DNA from: Candidatus Poribacteria bacterium | GTDB taxonomy: Bacteria; Poribacteria; WGA-4E; WGA-3G | Direction: 5' to 3' | NCBI GenBank assembly: GCA_022827185.1 | Contig: JAJDTM010000056.1 | Span: 62,001 to 126,000 of the forward strand | Length of the DNA: 64,000 nt | Shown here: one piece after another, positions 26,098 to 35,424 of the stretch | Layout: every line of letters starts with the position of its first letter | How positions within the stretch are numbered: position 1 is the first letter of the stretch | The notes under the pieces: model-generated | Told to the model about the DNA's origin: nothing | What the model saw: the letters and a program-made list of their open reading frames with translations, nothing else | The model's database searches: none | Made by a program: the position numbers and the translations under genes

Positions 26098-27242
26098 TGC
26101 AGACCCTTTCTCTCTTCAATGATCTTATACTTAATCCCCCTTCTACTCAAGGTATCAAGTACATCGGTTCAAAATTAAAACTCATCCCACAAGTCCTCGA
26201 ACTTGTCAAAAAAGTCAACGCCAAGACGATCCTTGACGGCTTCGCAGGCACAACCCGCGTCTCACAAGCACTCGCTAAACTCGGCTATACCGTTATCGCT
26301 AACGACATCGCCACGTGGTCTAAAGTCTTCGGCACCTGCTACCTTCGCAACACTAAACCGAAAGAAGCGTATCAACCACTCATTGATCATCTCAATGCCG
26401 TGCCGTCTATTGATGGATGGTTTACAGAACACTACGGCGGACACGCCAACGGCGGATGTGCAATCCAAGCGGATGGACTCAAGAAACCGTGGCAGCTCCA
26501 CAACACGCGTAAATTGGATGCAATACGTCAGGAGATCGAACACTTGAATCTTGATCCAGTTGACAAAGCGGTCGCACTCACAAGCTTGATACTGGCACTT
26601 GATCGTGTTGACAATAGCCTTGGTCATTTTTCAGCGTATCTCAAAGAATGGGCACCGCGCGCCTATAAAAAATTAGTGCTTGAAGTGCCAGAGGTCTTCG
26701 CATCAGAAGGAACGCATCAAGTCTATCAATCTGACATCTTTGACCTCGTGCCGCGTGTCTCTGTAGACCTTGCCTACTTCGATCCACCGTACGGCTCAAA
26801 CAACGAGAAGATGCCCCCGTCTCGTGTTAGATACGCTGCCTACTATCACCTTTGGAAAAGTGTCGTTCTCTTCGATAAACCTGCCCTCTTCGGCAAAGCA
26901 AAACGGCGAGAAGATACATCAGACCCTCTCGCCGCATCTGTATTTGAGGAATTCCGAACGAACACCACCGGTCATTTCATCGCCGTTGAAGCCATCGCAA
27001 AGTTAATCCGAAAGACGCAAGCGCGTTGGATTCTACTTTCCTACAGCTCCGGCGGTCGAGCAACTGCCCAGCAATTGAACGAAGTCATGCAAGACAATGG
27101 AAAACTGCTGACTGTCCTCGAACTCGACTATAAGAAAAACGTCATGGCAGGTATGAAATGGACAGACGAATGGATAAACGACGCTGAAACGCCGAACCGA
27201 GAATTCCTTTTCCTGCTTGAAAAAGACGCACCTCTCATTTGA
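26094..27242 (+). CDS. D12-class N6-adenine DNA methyltransferase
   Basis: 382 residues. The D12/Dam-like fold: IKYIGSKLKLIPQVLELV near residue 20 (FxGxK-equivalent start of the SAM site), ILDGFAGTTRVSQAL (motif I), and YFDPPYGSN near residue 228, where DPPY is the adenine-binding catalytic motif. It modifies adenine N6. The start overlaps the stop of the upstream endonuclease gene, as expected for a type II restriction-modification pair. The recognition sequence cannot be inferred. Confidence 0.9.
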   Translation: MMQTLSLFNDLILNPPSTQGIKYIGSKLKLIPQVLELVKKVNAKTILDGFAGTTRVSQALAKLGYTVIANDIATWSKVFGTCYLRNTKPKEAYQPLIDHLNAVPSIDGWFTEHYGGHANGGCAIQADGLKKPWQLHNTRKLDAIRQEIEHLNLDPVDKAVALTSLILALDRVDNSLGHFSAYLKEWAPRAYKKLVLEVPEVFASEGTHQVYQSDIFDLVPRVSVDLAYFDPPYGSNNEKMPPSRVRYAAYYHLWKSVVLFDKPALFGKAKRREDTSDPLAASVFEEFRTNTTGHFIAVEAIAKLIRKTQARWILLSYSSGGRATAQQLNEVMQDNGKLLTVLELDYKKNVMAGMKWTDEWINDAETPNREFLFLLEKDAPLI

Positions 27243-27249
27243 GGTTTGC

Positions 27250-28071
27250 CTAATCGGCTTTAGGTTTCGCACCGAGCCGCCAATGTCGGCTGCACACCAG
27301 TGGCCAATCGGTACAAATACCGTCTATTTTATTGGCGCGGGCTTCGTCCCAGATATCAGGTCGATGCTCACCGATGTGCAAGGCGAGCCAGACTTGTTTA
27401 CCGAGTTGACGGGCACGTTCCATCGCTTCCGCACTCGGAATGAAGCGCACCCACAGGCAATCGGCGAGCGGATCGCCCAAGGCTGCAGTGAACTGATCGG
27501 CTTCACTATCATTTAGATACACCGTGGTCCGCAGCTTCGAGTTGGTTTGTTTGAAACGGTGACTCGAATCGCTGGACTGACCGAAGGCGAAAAGTTGATC
27601 GAACAGTTCGTATTTTTCGACGAGCCGCACGATGTTCTGCTCAATCCCCGGCGAGATGACTTTCATATTCAGTGCGATGGTCACCGGTGTTCGTTGGTGC
27701 TCGCGAGTGAGTTTGAACACCTCTTCCAATGTCGGGACCTTCTCACCAGCGAAACGCTGATCGAACCAACTTCCGGCATCCAGTTTACGGATTTCTGCCA
27801 ACGTCATTTCGGACACTTCACCTGTGCCGTTGGTTGTTCTGTCTACAGTCTTGTCGTGAATGACGACGAGGTGTTCGTCGCGTGTCTGGTAGACATCCAA
27901 CTCGATTGATAGCCCTAACGCAACGGCGGCAGCAAAACTGGGCAAAGTGTTCTCAGGAGCATGCTGCACTAAACCACGGTGAGCAAGTAAAATCGGATCC
28001 TCAGGTAACTCATTCATCTCTGGTTCCGGTGCGGCGATCACACACATAAGTATCAGCATGTTGAACGACAT
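27250..28071 (-). CDS. Glycerophosphodiester phosphodiesterase family protein
   Basis: 273 residues. GDPD TIM barrel: LLAHRGLVQHAPENTLPSF (HRG, with ENT), IELDVYQTRDEHLVVIHD (metal-binding ELD and HD), LDAGSWF. It hydrolyses glycerophosphodiesters to sn-glycerol 3-phosphate and an alcohol. A short hydrophobic N-terminus (MLILMCVIAA) may be a signal peptide, so the enzyme could act outside the cytoplasm. GAGGAGA is placed well before the ATG. It converges with the methyltransferase gene, seven bases apart. Confidence 0.88.
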   Translation of the reverse strand: MSFNMLILMCVIAAPEPEMNELPEDPILLAHRGLVQHAPENTLPSFAAAVALGLSIELDVYQTRDEHLVVIHDKTVDRTTNGTGEVSEMTLAEIRKLDAGSWFDQRFAGEKVPTLEEVFKLTREHQRTPVTIALNMKVISPGIEQNIVRLVEKYELFDQLFAFGQSSDSSHRFKQTNSKLRTTVYLNDSEADQFTAALGDPLADCLWVRFIPSAEAMERARQLGKQVWLALHIGEHRPDIWDEARANKIDGICTDWPLVCSRHWRLGAKPKAD

Positions 28072-28155
28072 AATCTATCTCCTCATGACAAACAAAGCCT
28101 TATCTAACGGCATGAAATACCGATTTTCGAGGGTCGAATCCCGACAAGAGCAAAG

Positions 28156-29166
28156 TCACAGTTTAAGGGGTTGTGAAGTGTCTTTGCAAAATGCCTTAAC
28201 CCTCGGATGCTCCAACACCTCTGGATTCAGAATATATGCCGGGGCGCGTCCCTGAATCGCATCCGTAACCTGTCCAATCGTCCGAAGATCCAACCGAATC
28301 CCAGATTCAACGGTCATGCCCGCGTTATGATTCGTAGAGATGATACGCGGATGATCCTTGTGAATCGCCCGCGGTCCGTTAACCGGATCATCTACAACAT
28401 AATACCAGAGTCGGTTTTCACTAACAGCGCGATTCGCTGCCGCATCGTCAACGAGGTTCCCGCGCGACGGGTTAATGAGAGACGCATGCGGTTTCATCGC
28501 ACAGAGTTCTTCATAGCCGACGACAGTATCCGCACCCGATAAATGGAGAGATACAGTATCACTCTCTTTGAAAAGGGTCAACGGTGTATCGACAGCCTCA
28601 GCACCAAATTCCGCTGCGAGTGCAGCGATGTCCGGACGGATGTCATAAACCAAGAGCCGCCCTTTCTCACCGAGCAGCGGGCGCGCACGACGAGCAACTT
28701 CTTGTCCAATCCGACCGAAACCGTACAAACCGAGCGTCGAACCCATCACCTCATGGGTCTTGATAAGCCCAAAATCCCCACTATGAGAGGCTCTATTTAG
28801 CGTATAGACGCGCTTCAGAGTTGCAAACCACTGCGCAATCGCATATTCAGCAACGGTCACCATGTGTTCTGGGGCGATGGTAACAATAACACCATACTCG
28901 GTCGCTAAATCTATATTCACGGTTTCGTATCCGACACCCCAACGCGCAATAATTCGGAGGGATTCCGCCGCTTGATAGAAACTTTCATGAAAGGGCACGC
29001 CGCTTGCGATCACGCCAACAACCCCATCAGCGTGTTCCCCAGTCAGTTCTCGTGGATGAATACGCAACTCACCAAGTTGCTCTAAATCTGCCAACGCCGC
29101 TCGGCGTTCCACAGTATCAAACTCACTGTTCTCAAAAATAGGAGAAAGAAAAATTTTGGTTTCCAT
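28156..29166 (-). CDS. D-isomer specific 2-hydroxyacid dehydrogenase
   Basis: 336 residues. Catalytic and NAD-binding domains of the SerA/GhrA family: ADGVVGVIASG, WGVGYETVNIDLATEYGV, the Rossmann motif LGLYGFGRIGQEVARRA (near 145), INPSRGNLVDD with the substrate-binding Arg, and TNHNAG with the catalytic His. The usual DVFEPEP block is replaced by VVDDPVNGP. It likely reduces a 2-oxo acid or oxidises a 2-hydroxy acid. It lies 12 bases after the PfkB kinase gene on the same strand, so the two probably act in one sugar-acid pathway. Confidence 0.85.
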   Translation of the reverse strand: METKIFLSPIFENSEFDTVERRAALADLEQLGELRIHPRELTGEHADGVVGVIASGVPFHESFYQAAESLRIIARWGVGYETVNIDLATEYGVIVTIAPEHMVTVAEYAIAQWFATLKRVYTLNRASHSGDFGLIKTHEVMGSTLGLYGFGRIGQEVARRARPLLGEKGRLLVYDIRPDIAALAAEFGAEAVDTPLTLFKESDTVSLHLSGADTVVGYEELCAMKPHASLINPSRGNLVDDAAANRAVSENRLWYYVVDDPVNGPRAIHKDHPRIISTNHNAGMTVESGIRLDLRTIGQVTDAIQGRAPAYILNPEVLEHPRVKAFCKDTSQPLKL

Positions 29167-29178
29167 AGTTTTATCTGT

Positions 29179-30222
29179 TTAGCGACTAATGCGGACACCA
29201 CCTGCCTGCATCGCCTTCTCTGCCTCTTCTGCCGTTGCCCAGTTGAAATCACCGGGAAACGTATGTGCTAAAGCGGAATACCCGCCCGCGAAGTCCACTG
29301 CTGCTTGCGGTGATTTTCCGTTCAAAAGACTATAAATTAATCCTGATGAGAAACTATCACCACCACCCACACGGTCAACGAGTTCTAAGTCCTCATAGAT
29401 ACGTGAGAGATAGAATTCTTCACCATCAAACAGGAGTGTCCGCCAATCGTTGAGCCAACCGGTTTTTGCATCGCGTAACGTTGTGCCGATCATCTCTATA
29501 TTCGGAAAGGTGTCTTTGACGCGCTGTGCCACCGCCTTATAACTCTCCGGTTCGAGTTTGCTATAGGATTCGGTTGCCCCTTCCGCCGCGAAACCGAGAG
29601 ATTTTTCAAAGTCTTCCTCGTTACCGATAAGGACAGAGACGTGCTCCATCATCGGGCGGTTCGCCGCTTGTGCTTCTTCAGCACTCCACAATTTGGAGCG
29701 GAAGTTCAGATCGTAACTGGTTTTGACACCCGCAGCACGTGCTGCTTGGAGTGCCTCTGCCGAGACTGCAGCCGCGGATTCCGACAAAGCCGGTGTAATA
29801 CCGCTCAGATGAAACCACCGCGCATCGCTAAAAATAGATGTCCAGTCAATCTCACCGGGTTGCACTTTGGAAATCGCAGAGTACCCACGATCATAAGTAA
29901 CACTACTCGCACGCGGTCCGGCGCCCATTTCGAGATGATAAAACCCGTTCCTTTCAAAGCCGACACCGTCGAAATCTACCCAGATGATGTTGGACATATC
30001 CACGCCGAGTTCGCGCCCTTTATTGCGGATGTAGCGACCAGACCAGTTATCCACGAGCCGTGATACCCACGCTGTCCGTAATCCGAGTTGTGCGGCATTG
30101 ACGGCGACGTTCATCTCGGCACCGCCAGCCGTGATTGACAGCGATGTCGTATTCTCAAGACGCATGAATTCCGGTGAAGTCAGACGAATCATCGCTTCTC
30201 CAAATGTGACTAAATCATACAT
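29179..30222 (-). CDS. PfkB-family sugar kinase (KdgK-like)
   Basis: Ribokinase/PfkB fold: DLVTFGEAMIRLTSPE start, GGAEMNVAVNAAQLGLRTAWVS (the substrate GG motif), and VDRVGGGDSFSSGLIYSLL (the anion-hole and catalytic Asp). The whole resembles 2-keto-3-deoxygluconate kinase. I place the start at 30222 (MYDLVTF), ten bases after AGGAG; the ATG at 30231 would sit on top of it. Followed by a hydroxyacid dehydrogenase, which suits sugar-acid catabolism. Substrate inferred only from family likeness. Confidence 0.85.
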   Translation of the reverse strand: MYDLVTFGEAMIRLTSPEFMRLENTTSLSITAGGAEMNVAVNAAQLGLRTAWVSRLVDNWSGRYIRNKGRELGVDMSNIIWVDFDGVGFERNGFYHLEMGAGPRASSVTYDRGYSAISKVQPGEIDWTSIFSDARWFHLSGITPALSESAAAVSAEALQAARAAGVKTSYDLNFRSKLWSAEEAQAANRPMMEHVSVLIGNEEDFEKSLGFAAEGATESYSKLEPESYKAVAQRVKDTFPNIEMIGTTLRDAKTGWLNDWRTLLFDGEEFYLSRIYEDLELVDRVGGGDSFSSGLIYSLLNGKSPQAAVDFAGGYSALAHTFPGDFNWATAEEAEKAMQAGGVRISR

Positions 30223-30227
30223 AACGT

Positions 30228-30494
30228 TCATTCTCCTGTTTTGATGTCTGTTGTGTTCTGGTATTCGTGATAGAGGTTTTCAATACACTGTCCACAGAAA
30301 CAGTAGACCCTACTGTATCCGCCGACCTCTTTTTCAAGCAGTTGGCTCATCGGGAACTCTTCTTGGCAGATCGCACAAAGTTCTATCGGTTCTTTGGGGG
30401 CATCGGTGTCTTCACCGTTCTTCTGCCGAGACATGAGATGCAAAATCAACCAGACGGCGATAGGTGCGAAAATTACAAATATAACAAATAGCAT
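30228..30494 (-). CDS. Small membrane-anchored zinc-ribbon-like protein
   Basis: About 88 residues from the ATG at 30494, preceded by GAGGA; a TTG at 30518 is the longer option. An N-terminal membrane helix (MLFVIFVIFAPIAVWLILHL) is followed by a soluble tail with ELCAICQEEF and YCFCGQCIENL, paired Cys motifs that can bind one zinc. Membrane-tethered, function unknown. It is the first gene of the run with pfkB and the dehydrogenase. Confidence 0.65.
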   Translation of the reverse strand: MLFVIFVIFAPIAVWLILHLMSRQKNGEDTDAPKEPIELCAICQEEFPMSQLLEKEVGGYSRVYCFCGQCIENLYHEYQNTTDIKTGE

Positions 30495-30518
30495 TGTATG
30501 TTTTCCTCGTAACGACAA

Positions 30519-30792
30519 CAGCAGCTGAAATCCTTGTTACTATAGCCGATACCTATGAAGATGTCAACGGAAATTGTCAGTGAACAGCGACACTCCACTA
30601 TAGGAGCGATTTCTTCTATTTCGCTGTAGAAACGGTTTTCTGAACAAGAAAACTCTTTACTGATAACTGGTAACTGAGTACTGACAACTTCTCTGAAATT
30701 GTTTTGATTAATTCGCTGTCGCTGTGCTAAAATACGTAAACACATTAAGCACTCTAAAACCGCCATTTAACCGCAAGGAAATTTAAAAATAC
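30519..30792. other. Intergenic region with CTGATAACTG-type repeat
   Basis: No gene seen. Bases 30659-30687 are a degenerate repeat of the form CTGATAACTGGTAACTGAGTA, also found at 58368-58400. TTGATT (30704-30709), an 18-base spacer and TAAAAT (30728-30733) form the probable promoter of the enolase-superfamily gene. Confidence 0.55.
30704..30733 (+). promoter_or_regulatory. Probable promoter of the enolase-superfamily gene
   Basis: TTGATT and TAAAAT with an 18-base spacer, about 60 bases ahead of the ATG at 30793. Both boxes match sigma70 consensus at five of six or four of six positions. Confidence 0.5.
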
Positions 30793-31923
30793 ATGCGTAA
30801 AATAGCACACGTAGACGTTTATCCGACGGCTGTCGGGATGAAAGATGTCTTTAATATCGGCACCGGTTTCGTCGGGGATACGGGATCCGCAGGCGACCAT
30901 GTTTTCGTCAAGATCACAACAGATGACGGCTATGTCGGTTGGGGTGAACAACGCGCCCTCCCGTCATGGAGTTACGAGACGACTGAATCCATCACGACCA
31001 CGATTCGGCATCACATCGCACCGCTACTGCTCGGACAAGATCCACTGAACCACAACGCCATCCACCATGCGATCTATAACGCATTGAAACCCGCTGTCAG
31101 TAATGGACACCCTTTCGCCAAAGCAGCAGTAGACATCGCTTTGCACGACCTACGTGGACACATCCTTGATGTTCCACTACACACCCTTTTCGGCGGGAAA
31201 CGTCACGACACACTCCCGCTTGCGTATGCCTTGAGTATTGATACGCCAGAGATAATGGGACTGAAGGCGAAAGCCTTGGCACCGTGTTCCTGTTTCAAGG
31301 TGAAAGTTGCGGGCAATCCCACAGCGGATGAAGAACGCCTGCGCGCAGTCCATGAAGCGATGCCAGATGCGCAACTCTGGATTGATGCCAATCAGTCCTA
31401 TACGCCGTCTAACGCACTTGAATTACTGAAACGAGTAGCGGACATCCGGGAAATTTACTGTATGGAACAACCCGTAGCAAGCCAAGACTGGTTCGGTATG
31501 AAACGAGTTCGCGAGGACGCACCGGTTCCGATTGCTATTGATGAAGGGTGCTTTACTTACTTTGATTTAGCGAAGGTTGTGCGTTTAGCGTGTGCGGATG
31601 CCGTCGTTTTGAAGGTCTGTAAATCCGGAGGTTTAGCGGAGTGTCTCAAGAGTGTTCATGTCGCCGAAGCCAATTCAATAGAACTCCTCGGCAGCGGTTT
31701 GACGGAAGCCGGTATCGGATTCATCGCCAGCGTCCATCTCTTTGCGACTTTGGATCTCGTACTCCCTGCTGAACTCAATGCGCCCGCCTTTTTGGAAACA
31801 CTGGCAGTGAGCGGTATCGAAATACACGATCACGTCGTGACAGTCCCAGAGGGTCCTGGTCTCGGTGTCGTTCCTGATGAGGACTATATTAAGGCGAATC
31901 TCCTGAAGATTTCGGTATCTTAG
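30793..31923 (+). CDS. Mandelate racemase/muconate lactonizing enzyme family protein
   Basis: 376 residues. Enolase-superfamily fold with an N-terminal capping domain and a barrel carrying the MLE-type catalytic set: Lys169-x-Lys171, metal ligands Asp198, Glu225 and Asp250, and Lys274. Both lysines that flank the barrel mean it can abstract a proton on either face, as in MLE, dipeptide epimerase and o-succinylbenzoate synthase. The substrate is unknown. Its 3' end overlaps the convergent MFS gene by 35 bases. Confidence 0.9.
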   Translation: MRKIAHVDVYPTAVGMKDVFNIGTGFVGDTGSAGDHVFVKITTDDGYVGWGEQRALPSWSYETTESITTTIRHHIAPLLLGQDPLNHNAIHHAIYNALKPAVSNGHPFAKAAVDIALHDLRGHILDVPLHTLFGGKRHDTLPLAYALSIDTPEIMGLKAKALAPCSCFKVKVAGNPTADEERLRAVHEAMPDAQLWIDANQSYTPSNALELLKRVADIREIYCMEQPVASQDWFGMKRVREDAPVPIAIDEGCFTYFDLAKVVRLACADAVVLKVCKSGGLAECLKSVHVAEANSIELLGSGLTEAGIGFIASVHLFATLDLVLPAELNAPAFLETLAVSGIEIHDHVVTVPEGPGLGVVPDEDYIKANLLKISVS

Positions 31924-33079
31924 ACACAATAAAGATCTCCACCAAAATAGCAATGACGGTCGCGCCTGCACAGAGCAGATACGGACTCTGTGTGCCGAAT
32001 CGTGAATCCGCTAAGATACCTCCTAAAAGCGGACCTAACAAAATCCCCAACCCCAGAATAGCCTCGTGCCACCCGCTTTTATTTCCCTTGTCTACATGCC
32101 TGTCTAACCCATAATAGAGACTACTGAAATAGGTGAAAGCAGCAGACACGCCGATAACGCCAAACGCAAATATCCAAAGAAGTGTGTGTTGGAGTCGCCA
32201 TATTCCAAGGAAACTGAGAGCTGCCAACAACTGAACTATTAACATCGGAGCGAGACGATAGTGCCATCGCGTCGAGTAGCCGGTCCCAAGAATGAGGAAT
32301 GCCATCGTCTGCACACCACCAAGTGTGAGCATCAGATTGCCGAATGTTGACGGAACCATCCCCATCTCCTTTGTGAGTTTCGGCGCCAGACGGCGCAACA
32401 CGCCCAACGTGAACCATGAGGTAAAGTTCGCACACCGTGCTATATTAAGATAGATCGTTCGCACAGGTTGCGGTGGATAGAGTGTTTCGGCAGGTTCTGC
32501 GGCGATTTCGGAGGAGGCATCAGTTTTCAGCGCGTCAGATGTCTGCCAACTGTTCGCTATAATTGTACCTAAAGTCAGTAAAACCATTGCGCCGGCAAGA
32601 TAGAACGGTTTAAAGGGGTTGGCATCGCCATATAGGTAACTTGAGAACGCCGGACCTAAGGTGATACCGATGCTCCAAAACAGATTGAAAAGCATAACTC
32701 GGTGGATGAGTTTACCGCCGCCTTCGCGTTCAGCGAGCCATGCCTCGTAGGCGGGCCAGAAGAGTGCCATACTAATGCCGATGCCAGGGAAGATTAGCAT
32801 GAGATGCACGCTATTTCGGCAGCGCGGGAGACCGATACTGACAGCACCCAGGACCAAACACGCCGCGTAAAGTACGTATCGCCGTTCTATCCGATCTGAG
32901 AGCCGCCCGAACGGAATCGCAAGCACCACAAAGAAGGCAGTCGTGACTGCCATCAGGATGCCTAAAAAGGTTGAGGAGAGTCCGAGATAACTCGTATAAA
33001 AGGAGGTATTGGTTAGGATACTGCTATAAGCAAGATCAAGTAGCAGGACGGGAAGATAAACGGTAGAAAGTTGGCGCAT
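31889..33079 (-). CDS. Major facilitator superfamily transporter
   Basis: 396 residues with about twelve hydrophobic segments. The loop between helices 2 and 3 reads FGRLSDRIERRYVLY, the MFS signature (GxxxDRxGRR type). Helices are evident at LGLSSTFLGILMAVTTAFFVV, VMLFNLFWSIGITLGP and VIAILVEIFIV. The transported compound cannot be inferred. It lies 23 bases after the sulfite oxidase-like gene on the same strand, a possible two-gene operon. Confidence 0.85.
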   Translation of the reverse strand: MRQLSTVYLPVLLLDLAYSSILTNTSFYTSYLGLSSTFLGILMAVTTAFFVVLAIPFGRLSDRIERRYVLYAACLVLGAVSIGLPRCRNSVHLMLIFPGIGISMALFWPAYEAWLAEREGGGKLIHRVMLFNLFWSIGITLGPAFSSYLYGDANPFKPFYLAGAMVLLTLGTIIANSWQTSDALKTDASSEIAAEPAETLYPPQPVRTIYLNIARCANFTSWFTLGVLRRLAPKLTKEMGMVPSTFGNLMLTLGGVQTMAFLILGTGYSTRWHYRLAPMLIVQLLAALSFLGIWRLQHTLLWIFAFGVIGVSAAFTYFSSLYYGLDRHVDKGNKSGWHEAILGLGILLGPLLGGILADSRFGTQSPYLLCAGATVIAILVEIFIVSKIPKSSGDSP

Positions 33080-33102
33080 ATTTTAGTGTTCCGCACCTGA
33101 TG

Positions 33103-34095
33103 TTACGGTTCTACAATCGCTGCATCAATCATGTGGTAAGGTATCGCACCAACAGGTTCCAATTCAAGACCGATTTCGTCTTGTGTGACACCGCTATGAG
33201 CAGTGGCTCTCGCATAAACTTCGACCGGATTTGCTTCTTCAGGTACCTGCCAATCCCATTTCCAGAGCACCCATGCGAGGGGCGTATCCTTCGCCCATAT
33301 TTCTGCCTCTTGCCACGTCTGCCCGAAATCGACGCTGACTTCTACTTTCTTGATACCGCCGTGGTGCCCCGCATCGAAAGCCGCACCACTTACCGTGTAA
33401 ATCTTGCCACCAGTGATTTTCTCACCCTCGCTCGGGGTACCAATCATTGTACCAAGTTTCACATTCGCAATCGGATCCCAGCCTCGTTTCTCCCAATAAC
33501 TTTCATGTGCTTTTGCCAAATGGATGTTCACGATCCATTTCGGGTTTTTCGTGCCGTAGTGACCGGGATTAAGCAGTCGGATTGGGAAGCCGTGCTCAGT
33601 CGGGAGCGGGACACCGTTCATCTCGTAGGCGAGAAGTGTATCTTCACGCATTGCGTCTTCCAGCGGAATCGCTGTATGGTAACCGTCTGCACATCGGAAA
33701 ACAACCACTTTTGCTTCCGGTTTAGGTCCGACTTTTTCAAGCAGGTCGCGGAGCCGAACGCCTTTCCAGTGTGCATTGCTCATCTGTTCCGTGCCGATCG
33801 GGTCCCCGATACATTTCAGGGTGCGCGTCGCTTCAACAGACTCCATCGCAACAATATCTTCAAGCCGAAGTGGCGGCATCTGTTTCTCGATTAAACCGGT
33901 GATTGCCATCCGCCACGTTGCCGCGTCAAGCACAGCCGGATCGCCAATCTGTAGAATATAGAAGTCAGCATTGGGGGTAATCAGTGTATTCGGTTTCAGT
34001 AGCGGTTTCGCTGGTGCTTGTCCTTCCAATTGAAGGGGCAAAACCATTCCTGCGGCACTAATCGCACTCAGTTTTATGAACGTTCGTCTTTTCAT
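33103..34095 (-). CDS. Sulfite oxidase-like molybdopterin oxidoreductase, Tat-exported
   Basis: 330 residues. The N-terminus MKRRTFIKLS fits a twin-arginine signal, so the folded enzyme is probably exported to the periplasm. Its molybdopterin domain has ATRTLKCIGDP with the Cys95 that ligates molybdenum, followed by WKGVRLRDLLEKVG, YHTAIPLEDAM and HGFPIRLLNPGHYG, and a C-terminal Mo-co dimerisation domain (VEVSVDFGQTWQEAEI, WVLWKWDWQVP). Members oxidise sulfite or reduce other oxo substrates. AAGGAAA precedes the ATG. No heme partner or cytochrome is adjacent. Confidence 0.88.
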   Translation of the reverse strand: MKRRTFIKLSAISAAGMVLPLQLEGQAPAKPLLKPNTLITPNADFYILQIGDPAVLDAATWRMAITGLIEKQMPPLRLEDIVAMESVEATRTLKCIGDPIGTEQMSNAHWKGVRLRDLLEKVGPKPEAKVVVFRCADGYHTAIPLEDAMREDTLLAYEMNGVPLPTEHGFPIRLLNPGHYGTKNPKWIVNIHLAKAHESYWEKRGWDPIANVKLGTMIGTPSEGEKITGGKIYTVSGAAFDAGHHGGIKKVEVSVDFGQTWQEAEIWAKDTPLAWVLWKWDWQVPEEANPVEVYARATAHSGVTQDEIGLELEPVGAIPYHMIDAAIVEP

Positions 34096-34237
34096 TATTT
34101 TAATTTTCCTTGCGGTTCAGTCAGCTGGTTTTGGGGTGTTCGTGTTCCTCTCCGTATATCCGCTTTCCACTTCGTTTCAAGCTGCGTGTGCTTCTGAAAA
34201 GCGAGTTATAATATACCGCCTGCCGCTTTGCTGACTG

Positions 34238-34492
34238 CTATTTCTCCTCGCGTTTTTTTCTATTTCGCATCCGCATCGTAATTTTTACGACACCTCTCAC
34301 CATAATCGCCGTCCCGAGACAAAGTGTTAAAGGCAGCCCCCAATTCCAGTGAAAGAAAAAGTAAGCGATAAAGCTGACACACATCAAAGCAATAAAGGTG
34401 TTTAGAAGTGTTTTGTTTTCATACCATTTTTGCATCGGTTTAGGTATCTCTAAAAGGCGATTTGAAATCTGTTGGCTGGTGGGTATATTCAC
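34238..34492 (-). CDS. Small two-helix membrane protein of unknown function
   Basis: 84 residues starting at GTG, whose bases overlap the stop of the gene at 34489. Two hydrophobic stretches (LLNTFIALMCVSFIAYFFF and LPLTLCLGTAIMVRGVV) are followed by a very basic tail (RMRNRKKREEK), so the C-terminus likely stays in the cytoplasm. No family recognised. Confidence 0.6.
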   Translation of the reverse strand: MNIPTSQQISNRLLEIPKPMQKWYENKTLLNTFIALMCVSFIAYFFFHWNWGLPLTLCLGTAIMVRGVVKITMRMRNRKKREEK

Positions 34493-35094
34493 GCTTTTTG
34501 TGTTACCATGCTTGAAAGGATACCCAAAATTTTATCGCATTGCCCAATCGCATAGACTCCCATGTCAATGTGGAGTTTTTGTCCCTCCAATTTGAGAAAG
34601 AGCCAATCTATACCCGAAGTCGTGACGCCGTAAACATAATGAATATTATTCCCTTTTTCCATATTAAAGCGTTGTGCAGCGAGCATTTCAGCAACACATT
34701 GCCCTAACCCGAGCTTCACGTCGGCGTTTTTTGCCTCAACAAGCACGATGACAGGTGCCTCTAAATAAAACTGCTCTGGCGACAGACTTACCAAAAAATC
34801 ACAGACTCCAGTTAATCCGATTTCAACATCAACACTAAAATCAATCCCTGAAAAGAGACTGATGCGCTGCTCAAACTGCTCGCGGAGTTCTATAAGAACA
34901 TTAGCAACTATCATTTCTGACTTTGCCTTTTCTGTGCCTATTGCTACAGCTAAAGGCACATTTCTCGACAACGCAGTCATAAGATGGTCACTCGGATCCA
35001 CGGGTGCTATTTCGGAAAAGGTACCCGCTGATTCAACCGTTTCTAACCCGAACGTTGTTCGGACTTCTTCCAAGGTAAAGTTGCTATAAGCCAT
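34489..35094 (-). CDS. Putative PD-(D/E)xK nuclease-fold protein
   Basis: About 201 residues from the ATG at 35094 (MAYSNFTLEEVRTTFGL); an upstream in-frame start at 35154 would add 20 residues. GVCDFLVSLSP, then APVIVLVEAKNADVKLGLGQ gives the Asp and the Glu-x-Lys of the PD-(D/E)xK core; VAEMLAAQRFN follows. This arrangement is widespread in cyanobacteria and related genomes as uncharacterised proteins. Overlaps the next gene by four bases. Confidence 0.65.
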   Translation of the reverse strand: MAYSNFTLEEVRTTFGLETVESAGTFSEIAPVDPSDHLMTALSRNVPLAVAIGTEKAKSEMIVANVLIELREQFEQRISLFSGIDFSVDVEIGLTGVCDFLVSLSPEQFYLEAPVIVLVEAKNADVKLGLGQCVAEMLAAQRFNMEKGNNIHYVYGVTTSGIDWLFLKLEGQKLHIDMGVYAIGQCDKILGILSSMVTQKA

Positions 35095-35260
35095 GTGAAC
35101 GCCTCTAATTTTTGTAAAAGTTAAAACACACTGCAATCCCCAGAATGATACCATATCTACAATTGGATGTCAAAAAAATAAAGCATAGCAAGTTCAGGAT
35201 TATTTAGTTTTAGACAAATTATCAGATTTTCTGAATTTTTGAATTTTCTTTTTCAAGTCT

Positions 35261-35281
35261 GGTGCGGTTCCAAACCGCACC
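35261..35281. repeat. GGTGCGGTT palindrome
   Basis: GGTGCGGTT / AACCGCACC with a three-base loop, followed by TACGGGGCC. Same family as the hairpin at 14186. It is placed between divergent genes here rather than at a gene end, so it is unlikely to be a terminator. Confidence 0.6.
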
Positions 35282-35375
35282 TACGGGGCCTGGGGGTCCC
35301 AAATTGGACGAAAAAACCGAGAACTAAATCGTCCTGATAGCAAGTTAATTTTGTAGTGAATTCTGTTTGCAAATA

Positions 35376-35384
35376 TGGTATGCT
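35376..35384 (+). promoter_or_regulatory. Extended -10 upstream of the sulfatase gene
   Basis: TGGTATGCT, an extended -10 box, about 40 bases before the sulfatase start at 35425. No good -35 is seen at the expected distance. Confidence 0.4.
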
Positions 35385-35424
35385 ATCCCTATATGTTCAG
35401 AAAAAAGAAAGGACCGTAACCCGC

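Noticed and set aside
33100..33894. 264-codon plus-strand frame opposite the sulfite oxidase-like gene
   Set aside because: Composition is that of an antisense frame (many Arg, Cys, Phe) and the minus-strand gene shows all family motifs.
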